Below are positions 49,704 through 57,829 of a stretch of DNA of 64,000 nucleotides, one piece after another. The notes below the pieces were generated by a model. The model did no database searches. It saw only the letters and a list, made by a program, of their open reading frames with translations, and was not told the DNA's origin. The first letter of the stretch is position 1; each line of letters starts with the position of its first letter. The DNA comes from Amycolatopsis mongoliensis. Lineage in GTDB: Bacteria; Actinomycetota; Actinomycetes; Mycobacteriales; Pseudonocardiaceae. The position numbers were made by a program, and so were the translations under genes. Location: NCBI RefSeq assembly GCF_030285665.1, contig NZ_CP127295.1:5456001-5520000 (forward strand), written 5' to 3'.

Positions 49704-49766
49704 CGAAGGCCGTGAATGTCGCATTGAGGGACTTCAAGTCCCTCAATGCGACATTCACGGCCTTCG
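49704..49766. terminator. 31-bp perfect hairpin at the DUF3710/hydrolase convergent junction
   Basis: The arms 49704-49734 and 49736-49766 are perfect complements around a single C. The arm contains GTGAATGTCGCATT, and the stem runs into the end of the hydrolase gene, whose TGA stop is at 49755-49757 inside the right arm. A 31-bp perfect stem is far longer than a terminator needs. Confidence 0.9.
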
Positions 49767-50468
49767 CCGCGCCCTCAGGAAGGCGAGGACGGTCGCCCGG
49801 CCGAGGGACTCCCGGTCCGCGCCCAGCGCGGCGAGAGTGGTCTTGCCGAGGGCCGCGCGGGGGAGTGCGCGAGCCCACTCCGATGCGACTTTCGTCGGGT
49901 GGATCGGGTCGTCGGTACACGTGCCGATACCCGCCGGGACCGCGAGCCGCGCGAGGTCCGCGAGCGTCGGGGACGGCCGCCCGGCCGCGACGCGCAGGCC
50001 CGCCGCCAGCCCGTCGCCGTGGCGGCGCCACGCCCGGTCCAGTTCGGCCCGCAGCCAGTCCGGGCTCCCCGCCGTCTGCGCCAGCGCCGCGTCGACCCCG
50101 GAAGCGGCCACCAGATCCGCGGACAGCGTCGCGGCCAGCGACGCGGGTGCCTGGCCCGGACGGCCGTTCCAGGCCGGGAGCGCGGCCAGCAGGCCCCCGC
50201 AACGGCCGGGATTGCGGACCGCCCACTCCGCGGCGAGGTGAGCGCCGAACGAAATGCCGCCTACGAGCAGTTCGCCGTGTTCGTCCGCCAGTGCGTCCAG
50301 CGTCGCCAGGTAGCCGTCGGCGAGCGCCGCCCCGGGCGGCGGCGGTGGCGCGATGAGCGGGACACCGAGGGCGCGCAGCGGGCCGGCGAAGACCGCCCGG
50401 ACGAACACCTCGTCCGAGCCGGTGCCGGGCAGCAGCACCGCGGCGGGAACTCTGATTGCGGACGTCAC
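49755..50468 (-). CDS. Alpha/beta-hydrolase family protein
   Basis: A 237-residue single-domain alpha/beta-hydrolase. AAVLLPGTGSDEVFVRAVF carries the oxyanion-loop region, and GGISFGAHLAAEWA has the GxSxG nucleophile elbow (Ser about residue 82). A late DDPIHPTKVASEWA supplies the Asp and nearby His. It may be an esterase or lyase; substrate unknown. The GTG at 50468 fits the domain start; the longer frame has no conserved N-terminus. Its last four codons fold into the hairpin at 49704-49766. Confidence 0.8.
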   Translation of the reverse strand: MTSAIRVPAAVLLPGTGSDEVFVRAVFAGPLRALGVPLIAPPPPPGAALADGYLATLDALADEHGELLVGGISFGAHLAAEWAVRNPGRCGGLLAALPAWNGRPGQAPASLAATLSADLVAASGVDAALAQTAGSPDWLRAELDRAWRRHGDGLAAGLRVAAGRPSPTLADLARLAVPAGIGTCTDDPIHPTKVASEWARALPRAALGKTTLAALGADRESLGRATVLAFLRARRRP

Positions 50469-50574
50469 GTTGCGATCTTTACGCAAAGGCGTTTCCCTGA
50501 CGGGGACCGCAGTACGCTGGAATCGCACGGGCCGCAAGCACCTTCGTCGGGGGCCCCGGAGCACAGGAGCATCT

Positions 50575-50955
50575 ATGTCCGCCAAAGACGGCGGCTACTT
50601 CAGCCGGTTGGTACGCAAGCTGACCAGCGACGTCGACGAGCTCGACGCCGATGAGATGTCGATGAGGTCCGGCGCCGAGGGCGCGCAGCGGGCCTGCGAC
50701 TGCCGTTCCGGCGAAGAGGTCACCGTGATGGGGAGACTCCGCAGCGTCGAGCTCTGCCCGACGAACGAGGCCGCCACGCTGGAGGCCGAGCTGTTCGACG
50801 GGACACAGGGCGTGACGCTAATCTGGCTCGGCCGCCGCCGGATCCCGGGCATCGAGCCTGGCCGGACGATCAAGGTGCGCGGCCGGATGGCCGAGCGTGA
50901 CGGCCAGAAGGTGCTGTACAACCCCTATTACGAGCTCCAGAGCCCAGTGAGTTGA
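50575..50955 (+). CDS. OB-fold nucleic-acid-binding domain protein
   Basis: A 126-residue protein with one OB-fold (EEVTVMGRLRSVEL at the first strands, AELFDGTQGVTLIWLGRR, and GRTIKVRGRMAERDGQ, residues 48-110). This is the RecG/AspRS-type OB pattern. Two close cysteines (ACDC) precede it. The gene corresponds to the Rv2694c type near dut in mycobacteria. It could bind RNA or DNA. The DUF3159 gene follows 9 bp later. GGAGC lies before ATG 50575. Confidence 0.88.
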   Translation: MSAKDGGYFSRLVRKLTSDVDELDADEMSMRSGAEGAQRACDCRSGEEVTVMGRLRSVELCPTNEAATLEAELFDGTQGVTLIWLGRRRIPGIEPGRTIKVRGRMAERDGQKVLYNPYYELQSPVS

Positions 50956-50964
50956 TCACCTACC

Positions 50965-51690
50965 GTGACTGAACCCGCCCCGAGCGAGAAGAAGACCGAC
51001 CCGGAAGAAGAGCCGCAGCCGACCCTGCTCGAGCAGATGGGCGGGGTGTCCGGCCTGATCTACTCGTCGGTGCCGGTGATCGTCTTCGTCCTGGCGAACG
51101 CTTTCTTCGGCCTGACCGCGGCCATCTGGACGTCGGTGGGCAGCGCGGTGGCGATCACCGTGCTGCGGGTGGTCCGCAAGGAGCCCCTGCAGCCGGCGAT
51201 CTCCGGTTTCTTCGGCGTGGCGATCGCGGCGTTCATCGCCTACCGCACCGGGTCCGCGAAGGGGTTCTTCCTCTTCGGGATCTACGCGAGCCTGGTTTAT
51301 TGCGGCATCTTCGTGCTGTCGGTGGTCGTGCGGTGGCCGATCGCGGGCGTCGTCTGGAACGTGCTCAACGGCACCGGGCAGGCGTGGCGCAAGGACAAGC
51401 CGTCCCGCTACGGCTACGACATCGCGACGCTGGCGCTGGCGCTGGTGTTCGCCGCCCGGTTCGTCGTCCAGCGGTGGCTCTACCAGGAGGACTACACCGG
51501 CTGGCTGGCCTTCGCGAAGATCGCGATGGGGTACCCGCTGTACGCGCTGGGCCTGCTGGTGGTGGTCTGGGCGGTGCGCCGGTCGGACAAGCGCCTGAAG
51601 GCCCTCGAGGAGACCGCGCCCAAGCCGGAGACCGACGCCGAGGTCGAGGCGCGGCTGCGCGCGAAGTACGCCCAAGCCCCCGAAGCCTGA
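50965..51690 (+). CDS. DUF3159 family membrane protein
   Basis: A 241-residue protein with about five hydrophobic segments (from residue 33). The conserved block TLLEQMGGVSGLIYSSVPVIVF starts the domain, then KEPLQPAISGFFGVAIAAFIAYRTG and RYGYDIATLALALVFAARF. Matches DUF3159 (Rv2693c type). Function unknown. GTG start; probably co-transcribed with the OB-fold gene and convergent with ceoC. Confidence 0.92.
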   Translation: MTEPAPSEKKTDPEEEPQPTLLEQMGGVSGLIYSSVPVIVFVLANAFFGLTAAIWTSVGSAVAITVLRVVRKEPLQPAISGFFGVAIAAFIAYRTGSAKGFFLFGIYASLVYCGIFVLSVVVRWPIAGVVWNVLNGTGQAWRKDKPSRYGYDIATLALALVFAARFVVQRWLYQEDYTGWLAFAKIAMGYPLYALGLLVVVWAVRRSDKRLKALEETAPKPETDAEVEARLRAKYAQAPEA

Positions 51691-51717
51691 CCCCCGCGGG
51701 GCACCCCCGTCCGTAGT

Positions 51718-51768
51718 CCGTGAAGGCCTCCTTACCGGCCATAAGAGCCGGTAAGGAGGCCTTCACGG
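51718..51768. terminator. 22-bp perfect hairpin between DUF3159 and ceoC
   Basis: Arms 51718-51739 and 51747-51768 are perfect complements with a 7-nt loop (CATAAGA). The arm starts CCGTGAAGGCCTCCTTACC, so it has the same outer design as the 49704 hairpin but a different inside. It lies 27 nt after one stop and 6 nt before the ceoC stop. Confidence 0.9.
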
Positions 51769-51774
51769 CTTTCG

Positions 51775-52431
51775 TCAGTAGCCCAGCGCCGTCCGGATCT
51801 CCGGCTCGACGTCGGCCGTCGCGACGAACAGCAGCTCGTCGCCCGGCTCCAGCGGGTCCTCCGGCTGCGGCACGATCACGCGGTCGCCGCGCAGGATGGT
51901 CACCAGGGCCGCGTCGCGGGGCAGCGTCAGGTCGCTCACCGGCTTGCCAGCCAGCGGGGTCTCCGCCGGCAGCGTCAGCTCGACGAGGTTCGCGTTGCTC
52001 TGCCGGAACGTCATCAGCCGCACCAGGTCGCCGACGCTGACCGCCTCCTCGACCATCGCCGCGAGCATCCGCGGGGTCGACACGGCGACGTCGACGCCCC
52101 AGGCGTCGGTGAACAGCCACTCGTTGGCCGGGTTGTTCACCCGCGCCACCACGCGCCGCACCGCGAACTCCGTCTTGGCGAGCAGCGACACGACGAGGTT
52201 CGCCTTGTCGTCGCCCGTGGCGGCGATCACGACGTCGCACTGCTCGATCCCGGACTCCTCCAGGATCGACACCTCGCAGGCGTCGCCGAGCACCCAGTCG
52301 GCCTGCTCGACGGTCTGCGGCTCGAACTGGTCGGCCTCCCGCTCGATCAGCATCACCTGGTGCCTGCCGTCGATCAGCTCGTTGGCGATGGAGCGCCCCA
52401 CCGCGCCCGCACCGGCGATCGCGACCCTCAT
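51775..52431 (-). CDS. ceoC: TrkA-type potassium-channel/uptake regulator CeoC
   Basis: A 218-residue RCK protein: a Rossmann NAD(H)-binding domain with GAGAVGRSIANELI (residues 7-20) and the acidic end of strand 2 (LIERE), then an RCK_C domain with PLAGKPVSDLTLPRDAALVTI. It is a cytoplasmic gate-regulating subunit for K+ uptake. ATG 52431 overlaps the ceoB stop by 4 bp, so CeoB and CeoC are made together, most likely as a complex. Confidence 0.93.
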   Translation of the reverse strand: MRVAIAGAGAVGRSIANELIDGRHQVMLIEREADQFEPQTVEQADWVLGDACEVSILEESGIEQCDVVIAATGDDKANLVVSLLAKTEFAVRRVVARVNNPANEWLFTDAWGVDVAVSTPRMLAAMVEEAVSVGDLVRLMTFRQSNANLVELTLPAETPLAGKPVSDLTLPRDAALVTILRGDRVIVPQPEDPLEPGDELLFVATADVEPEIRTALGY

Positions 52432-53093
52432 GCCTCGTCCTCCGGTTCGCGGTTGGCCACACTGGTCACGTCGCTGACGGTGCCGGAGCGCGCGGCGACC
52501 CACACGTCGTCGCCGTCCTGCACCACGGTCTTGTTGTCCGGCAGCACCGGCGTGCCGAAGCGCATGATGAACGCCACCCGCGCGCCGGACGCCTCCTGCA
52601 GGGACCGGACGGAGTGCCCGACCCAGCCCTCGTGCAGTGGCAGCTGCAGCAGCGCGACGTTGCCCGACGGGTCCCGCCACGCCGACGCGACGCCGTCCGG
52701 CAGGAGCGTGCGCAGGAACCGGTCGGTCGTCCACGGCACGGTCGCCACAGTCGGGATGCCCAGCCGTTCGTACACGGCCGCGCGCTTGTGGTCGTAGATC
52801 CGCGCGACGACGTGCTCGATGCCGAAGTTCTCGCGGGCGACCCGCGCGGAGATGATGTTCGAGTTGTCGCCGCTGGACACCGCGGCGAACGCGCCCGCCC
52901 GCTCGATGCCCGCTTCGATCAGCACCTTGCGGTCGAACCCGACCCCGACGACCTGCTGGCCGTGGAAGTCGCTGCCGAGCCGGCGGAACGCCTGCTGGCT
53001 CTTGTCGATGACGGCCACCTCGTGGCCGAGCCGCTCCAGCGCAGCGGCCAGGGACGCGCCTACCCGGCCGCACCCCATGATCACCACGTGCAC
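52428..53093 (-). CDS. ceoB: TrkA-type potassium-uptake regulator CeoB
   Basis: A 221-residue RCK protein with GCGRVGASLAAALERLGHEV at the N-terminus, an AVIDK strand end, and an RCK_C part (LPLHEGWVGHSVRSLQEASG). It differs from CeoC enough to be a distinct subunit. GTG start at 53093, 90 bp from the divergent transporter gene at 53184. In mycobacteria CeoB and CeoC regulate a Trk-type potassium uptake system, and the divergent transporter here is the likely partner. Confidence 0.93.
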   Translation of the reverse strand: MHVVIMGCGRVGASLAAALERLGHEVAVIDKSQQAFRRLGSDFHGQQVVGVGFDRKVLIEAGIERAGAFAAVSSGDNSNIISARVARENFGIEHVVARIYDHKRAAVYERLGIPTVATVPWTTDRFLRTLLPDGVASAWRDPSGNVALLQLPLHEGWVGHSVRSLQEASGARVAFIMRFGTPVLPDNKTVVQDGDDVWVAARSGTVSDVTSVANREPEDEA

Positions 53094-53183
53094 GCCCTGC
53101 CTCCTCGTTCGGCGGTTACCCGTCCGTTGCTACCCCGACATGCCAGCGCCGAACCTACCGTGCCCCCCTGCGGTTAGGCTTCC

Positions 53184-55220
53184 GTGGTGTCGAAGTTCCC
53201 GACCGTGCTGAAACGCCTGGTCCTCGGACGTCCGTTCCGCAGTGACAGGCTCGCTCACACGCTCCTGCCCAAGCGCATCGCGCTGCCTATCTTCGCGTCC
53301 GACGCGCTCTCGAGCGTGGCGTACGCGCCCGAAGAGATCTTCCTGACGCTGAGCGTCGCGGGGCTCTCCGCGTACGCGCTGGCGCCGTGGATCGGCATCA
53401 TGGTCGCCCTGGTCATGCTGGTCGTCGTCGCGTCCTACCGGCAGAACGTGCACGCCTACCCGAGCGGCGGGGGTGACTACGAGGTCGCCAACACGAACCT
53501 GGGCGGGAAGTTCGGGCTGACCGTGGCGAGCGCCCTGCTCGTCGACTACGTGCTGACGGTCGCGGTGTCCACTTCGTCCGGTGTGGCCAACATCGGGTCC
53601 GCGGTGCCGTGGGTGGCGCAGCACAAGGTGCTGGCCTCGATCGTCATCGTGGTCGTGCTGACGTCGCTGAACCTGCGCGGCATCCGGGAGTCGGGGAAGG
53701 CCTTCGCGATCCCGACATACGGGTTCATCCTGGGCATCCTGGTCATGGTCGGGTGGGGTCTGGTGCAGGCGGCCACCGGCACCGAGATGAAGGCCGAGAG
53801 CGCCGGGTTCACGCTGAACGCCGAAGGGACGTTCGCGGGGGTGGCCTACGCGTTCCTGGTGCTGCGGGCGTTCTCCTCCGGCGCGGCGGCGCTGACCGGG
53901 GTCGAGGCGATCAGCAACGGCGTCCCGGCGTTCCAGAAGCCCAAGTCGAAGAACGCGGCGACGACGCTGCTGATGATGGGCCTGCTCGCGGTGACCATGC
54001 TGGTCGGCATCATCACGCTGGCCTCGATCACCGACGTCAAGTTCGCCGAGAACCCGGCGGAGCAGCTCGCCGGCGCGCCCGCGGGCTACGAGCAGAAGAC
54101 GATCGTCGCGCAGATCGCGCACGCGGTGTTCGCCGACTTCCCGCCGGCGTTCTACTACATCTCCTTCTCCACCGGCATCATCCTGCTGCTGGCCGCGAAC
54201 ACCGCGTTCAACGGTTTCCCGGTGCTGGGCTCGATCCTCGCGCAGGACCGCTACCTGCCGCGGCAGCTGCACACCCGCGGCGACCGGCTCGCGTTCTCCA
54301 ACGGGATCCTGTTCCTCTCGGCGTTCGCACTGGTGCTGATCATCGCGTTCGACGCCGAGGTGACCCGGCTCATCCAGCTGTACATCGTCGGTGTGTTCGT
54401 GTCGTTCACGGTGAGCCAGGCCGGCATGATCCGGCACTGGAACCGGTTGCTGGCCACGGAAACCGACCCCGGCGTCCGGCGGCGGATGCGGCGCTCGCAG
54501 ACGGTGAACGCGGTCGGCCTCACCTGCACCGGCGTCGTGCTGGTGATCGTGCTCATCACCAAGTTCCTGCTCGGCGCGTGGATCGCGATCGCGGCGATGG
54601 TGGCGATCTTCGTGCTGATGACGGCGATCCGGCGGCACTACGACCGCGTCGCCGACGAGCTGAAGGATCTCGGCGACACCCCGACCGTGCTGCCCTCGCG
54701 CAACCACGCGATCGTGCTGGTGTCCAAACTGCACCGTCCGACGCTGCGCGCGCTGGCCTACGCCAAGGCGATGCGCCCGGACGTCCTCGAAGCCGTGACG
54801 GTCAACGTGGACGACGCCGACACGCGAAGGCTCACCGCCGAGTGGGACGCGCACAACTTCAAGGTGCCGCTGAAGGTCGTCGAGTCGCCCTACCGCGAGA
54901 TCACGAAGCCGGTGCTCGACTACGTGAAGCGCGTGCGCGGGGACAACCCGCGCAACGTGGTCACGGTGTTCATCCCGGAGTACGTGGTCGGGCACTGGTG
55001 GGAGCAGGTGCTGCACAACCAGAGCGCGCTGCGGCTCAAGGGCCGCCTGCTGTTCCAGTCCGGCGTGATCGTGGCGAGCGTGCCGTGGCAGCTGGAGTCG
55101 TCGGCCAAGGCGGCCGCGCGCGTCCGCAACGAACGGCCGGCGGCCGGCGACGTCCGCCGGGGCTTCTCGCCCAACGGGAAGCCGATCGTCGCGTCGAAGC
55201 CCAAGGAGCCTGCCGAATGA
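53184..55220 (+). CDS. APC-superfamily transporter, KimA-like (probable potassium importer)
   Basis: A 678-residue protein with 12 or so hydrophobic segments and a cytoplasmic tail of about 180 residues. SDALSSVAYAPEEIFLTLSVAG at the start, YRQNVHAYPSGGGDYEVAN, and LTGVEAISNGVPAFQKPKS are characteristic of the group that includes KimA, the c-di-AMP-controlled K+ importer of Bacillus. The C-terminal soluble domain (IVLVSKLHRPTLRALAYAKAM...) resembles a USP-like domain. GTG at 53187 is an alternative start. It is divergent from ceoBC and overlaps the next gene by 4 bp. The K+ substrate is an inference. Confidence 0.88.
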   Translation: MVSKFPTVLKRLVLGRPFRSDRLAHTLLPKRIALPIFASDALSSVAYAPEEIFLTLSVAGLSAYALAPWIGIMVALVMLVVVASYRQNVHAYPSGGGDYEVANTNLGGKFGLTVASALLVDYVLTVAVSTSSGVANIGSAVPWVAQHKVLASIVIVVVLTSLNLRGIRESGKAFAIPTYGFILGILVMVGWGLVQAATGTEMKAESAGFTLNAEGTFAGVAYAFLVLRAFSSGAAALTGVEAISNGVPAFQKPKSKNAATTLLMMGLLAVTMLVGIITLASITDVKFAENPAEQLAGAPAGYEQKTIVAQIAHAVFADFPPAFYYISFSTGIILLLAANTAFNGFPVLGSILAQDRYLPRQLHTRGDRLAFSNGILFLSAFALVLIIAFDAEVTRLIQLYIVGVFVSFTVSQAGMIRHWNRLLATETDPGVRRRMRRSQTVNAVGLTCTGVVLVIVLITKFLLGAWIAIAAMVAIFVLMTAIRRHYDRVADELKDLGDTPTVLPSRNHAIVLVSKLHRPTLRALAYAKAMRPDVLEAVTVNVDDADTRRLTAEWDAHNFKVPLKVVESPYREITKPVLDYVKRVRGDNPRNVVTVFIPEYVVGHWWEQVLHNQSALRLKGRLLFQSGVIVASVPWQLESSAKAAARVRNERPAAGDVRRGFSPNGKPIVASKPKEPAE

Positions 55221-56404
55221 CGAGCTGGCTGGGCCGGGTTCTCGAGGTCGAAGTCGGCGCGGTGGCGCACGGCGGTCACTGCGTGGCGCGCGCCGACGGC
55301 CGCGTGGTGTTCGTCCGGCACGCGCTGCCGGGCGAGCACGTGCGCGTCGAGGTCACCGAGGACAACGGCGGCTCGTTCTGCCGCGGCGACGCGATCGAGG
55401 TGCTTTCGGCTTCGGAGTTCCGGGTCGAGCCGCCGTGCCCGCTGGCGGTGCCGGGCGGCTGCGGCGGCTGCGACTGGCAGCACGCTTCCCCGGACCACCA
55501 GCTCTCGTTGAAGGCGGCGGTGGTGGCGGAGCAGCTCCGGCGGCTGGCCGGCATCGAGCGCGACGTCGTCGTGGAGGCTCTCGAAGGCGGTCCGCTGGAC
55601 TGGCGCAGCCGTGTCCGGCTGGTCGCCGACCGGGAGGGGCGCGCGGGCCTGCGCGCCCACCACAGCCACCGGGTGGTGGCACTGGACGACTGCCCGATCG
55701 CGGTGCCCGGCGAGCTCGACGACGTCCTGGCGCGGCGCTGGCGGCCGGGCAGCGAGCTCGAGGTGACCAGCGACGGCGACGGCGGTGTGCACGTCCGGGA
55801 GCTGTCGACGGTCCGGGGCAAGGTCCGCGCCCGGCAGCTGGCCGGCGGCGTGGCCGTGCAGCACGCGGCCGGCCGTGACTGGCGCCTCGACGCGCACGGC
55901 TTCTGGCAGGTCCACCCGGCGGCGGCGTCGACGCTGGCCGCCGTCGTGGCCGAGTGGGCGGAGGCGCCCGCGGGCGGGTCGGCCTGGGACCTCTACGCCG
56001 GGGTCGGGCTGTTCGCGTCGGTGCTGGCTTCGCAGGTCGGCGCGTCGGGCCGGGTGCTGGCGATCGAGTCCGGCCGGCGCGCGGTCGCCGACGGGGAGAA
56101 GAACCTGGCCGACCTGCCGCAGGTGTCCTGGCAGGCCGGGCGCGTCGAGCACGTGCTGGAGTCGGCCGCGAAGCCGGTGGACGTCGTGGTGCTGGACCCG
56201 CCGCGCAAGGGCGCGGGCAAGGCGGTGGTGGAGTCGATCGTGGCGGGCGCGCCGGACCGGATCGTCTACGTGGCGTGCGACCCGGCGGCGCTGGCCCGCG
56301 ACCTGGCGACCTTCGCTTCGCACGGCTACGGCCTGACGGATCTGCGGGCGTTCGACGCCTTCCCGATGACGCACCACGTGGAGTGCGTGGCGCTGCTGTC
56401 CTGA
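55217..56404 (+). CDS. TrmA/RumA-family RNA (uracil-5-)-methyltransferase
   Basis: A 395-residue class I methyltransferase for C5 of uridine in rRNA or tRNA. An N-terminal TRAM domain is followed by a cysteine set for an Fe-S cluster, C74, C82, C85 and probably C159. The Rossmann domain starts at AWDLYAGVGLFA, DPPRKG is the RNA-methylase loop, and VACDPAALARDL holds the catalytic C354, with E389 near the end. The ATG overlaps the transporter stop by 4 bp. Which uridine is modified cannot be told. Confidence 0.92.
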   Translation: MTSWLGRVLEVEVGAVAHGGHCVARADGRVVFVRHALPGEHVRVEVTEDNGGSFCRGDAIEVLSASEFRVEPPCPLAVPGGCGGCDWQHASPDHQLSLKAAVVAEQLRRLAGIERDVVVEALEGGPLDWRSRVRLVADREGRAGLRAHHSHRVVALDDCPIAVPGELDDVLARRWRPGSELEVTSDGDGGVHVRELSTVRGKVRARQLAGGVAVQHAAGRDWRLDAHGFWQVHPAAASTLAAVVAEWAEAPAGGSAWDLYAGVGLFASVLASQVGASGRVLAIESGRRAVADGEKNLADLPQVSWQAGRVEHVLESAAKPVDVVVLDPPRKGAGKAVVESIVAGAPDRIVYVACDPAALARDLATFASHGYGLTDLRAFDAFPMTHHVECVALLS

Positions 56405-56436
56405 GTTTTGTCGGTGGTGGTCGTCACACTGTCCGC

Positions 56437-57000
56437 GTGACTCCTCTCGACGACTTCGACCTCGCGGCCTCGACGGTGACGGCCCTCGTGGGCGCCCTCG
56501 GTGACGACCAGTGGGCCCTGCCGACGGCGTGCGCGGACTGGGACGTCCGCGCGGTCGTCAACCACCTGGCGCACGGCAACGCGAAGGTGGCGTTCTGGGC
56601 GGGTTCGGGTCCGCCGGTCCCGGACGGTGACTACCTGGGTGCTTCGCCGGCCGCGGCCTTCGCTTCGTCGGTCGAGGCGGCTCGCGCGGTGCTGGCCGAG
56701 CCCGGGCTGTTCTCGCGGCAGGTGACGACCCCGCTGGGTGAGGTGCCGGGTGTGTTCCTGGTCCACATGCGCGTGAACGAGTACCTGGCGCACGGATGGG
56801 ACATCGCGGACGCGACGGGGCAGTCGACGGACCTGGCGCCGGAGCCGGCATCGCGGGCGCTGGAGCAGTGGCGGGCCAGGTTCGGTTCGGCACCGCGGCA
56901 GCCGGGCGGCCCGTTCGGCCCCGAGGTCCCGGCGCGCCCGGGAGCCACGGCGGCGGACCGGCTGGCGGCGTTCCTCGGCCGGAAGCCGGTGAGCGGCTGA
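56437..57000 (+). CDS. Mycothiol-dependent/DinB-family protein (TIGR03086 type)
   Basis: A 187-residue helical-bundle protein of the maleylpyruvate-isomerase/DinB-like group. TACADWDVRAVVNHLAHGNAKVAFW provides the metal-ligand histidine, and MRVNEYLAHGWDIADATG matches the second His-containing helix that marks TIGR03086 proteins. These are thought to be mycothiol-dependent; the reaction is unknown. GTG start at 56437, 32 bp after the methyltransferase gene. Confidence 0.85.
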   Translation: MTPLDDFDLAASTVTALVGALGDDQWALPTACADWDVRAVVNHLAHGNAKVAFWAGSGPPVPDGDYLGASPAAAFASSVEAARAVLAEPGLFSRQVTTPLGEVPGVFLVHMRVNEYLAHGWDIADATGQSTDLAPEPASRALEQWRARFGSAPRQPGGPFGPEVPARPGATAADRLAAFLGRKPVSG

Positions 57001-57314
57001 GGAGAGAGGACTGCGGTCGCCCGGCACGCGCGGACCGAGCGGCCCCCGGAGATCCGGCGCACGTCGTTCGCCCGCAGCTCGCCGAAATCGGGCAGCTCCG
57101 GCTCGGCGGACGGCCATCCCCGGCATCGGTGGGTGCTGGCTGCCCGCGCGGAGCACTGCGGAGATCGACAGTGCGGCCGCCGACGGCTGCCCGGCCCCGC
57201 GGGCTGCTGATGCCCGCCCGGCAGCCGGTCCGACTTCGGCTGCCGGCTGCCGGAGCCGGTGTCGGTCGCTGCGGGCTGTCCGTGACCGATCGGCCTCGGC
57301 GACTCCGCGCGCCC
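57001..57314. other. Intergenic region without a supported gene
   Basis: The 314-bp gap between two convergent genes has no gene that I can support. On the minus strand a short stretch reads PELPDFGELRANDVRRISGG near 57020-57100 and looks protein-like, but it has no start and no proper continuation. It may be a remnant. A hairpin at 57218-57246 is listed separately. Confidence 0.4.
57218..57246. terminator. Hairpin in the 57.0-57.3 kb convergent gap
   Basis: A 10-bp perfect stem CCGGCAGCCG (57218-57227) with CGGCTGCCGG (57237-57246) and a 9-nt loop. It lies 69 nt from the stop of the leftward gene and over 200 nt from the rightward one. Confidence 0.5.
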
Positions 57315-57749
57315 TCAGGCCGTCCGGCGCACCGCGAACGCCGCCGCCAGGCCCGTGGCCGTCATCGCCACGCCCGAGGCCAGGAGCACCCAGGCTCCCG
57401 CTCCCGGTGCGATGCGGGCCGTCGGCTGGAAGCGGGCCACGTGCGGGAGCGTCACCACCAGGTGCCGCAGGATCACGCCCGTCACCACCAGCCCCGGCAG
57501 GCACACCATCGCCAGGGGCTCCTCCTGGCGGCGGGCGAACGTCAGGTACGCCAGCGTGCCCGCGAGCAGCACCGCCGCCGCGCAGACCAGGCGCAGGCCC
57601 AGCGCCAGCTCGGGGTCCGGGGTGCCCGGCGGCAGCATCCCCGGGTACTCGGCGGTCCGCAGCGTGAGCCCGGCGATCACCCCGAGACCGGCGACCCCCG
57701 CCGCCACCGCTCGTGGAACCCGCCAAGCTCGCGTCACGCCACGCAGCAT
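57315..57749 (-). CDS. Small membrane protein of unknown function
   Basis: A 144-residue protein with four hydrophobic segments (about residues 13-30, 51-70, 80-95 and 115-137) and short basic ends (MLRGVTRAWRVPRA, FAVRRTA). Start may be ATG 57749 or GTG 57737; the longer frame upstream overlaps the aldehyde dehydrogenase 3' region and looks non-coding. I do not recognise a family. It lies 80 bp downstream of the aldehyde dehydrogenase gene on the same strand. Confidence 0.7.
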   Translation of the reverse strand: MLRGVTRAWRVPRAVAAGVAGLGVIAGLTLRTAEYPGMLPPGTPDPELALGLRLVCAAAVLLAGTLAYLTFARRQEEPLAMVCLPGLVVTGVILRHLVVTLPHVARFQPTARIAPGAGAWVLLASGVAMTATGLAAAFAVRRTA

Positions 57750-57829
57750 AAGACGCCGGAAACGGCTTTCCGACGACGTTTTCCGCGCTGGGCCGTTCGG
57801 TGGATCCCGATCGGGCGACCCGGCCCGGT

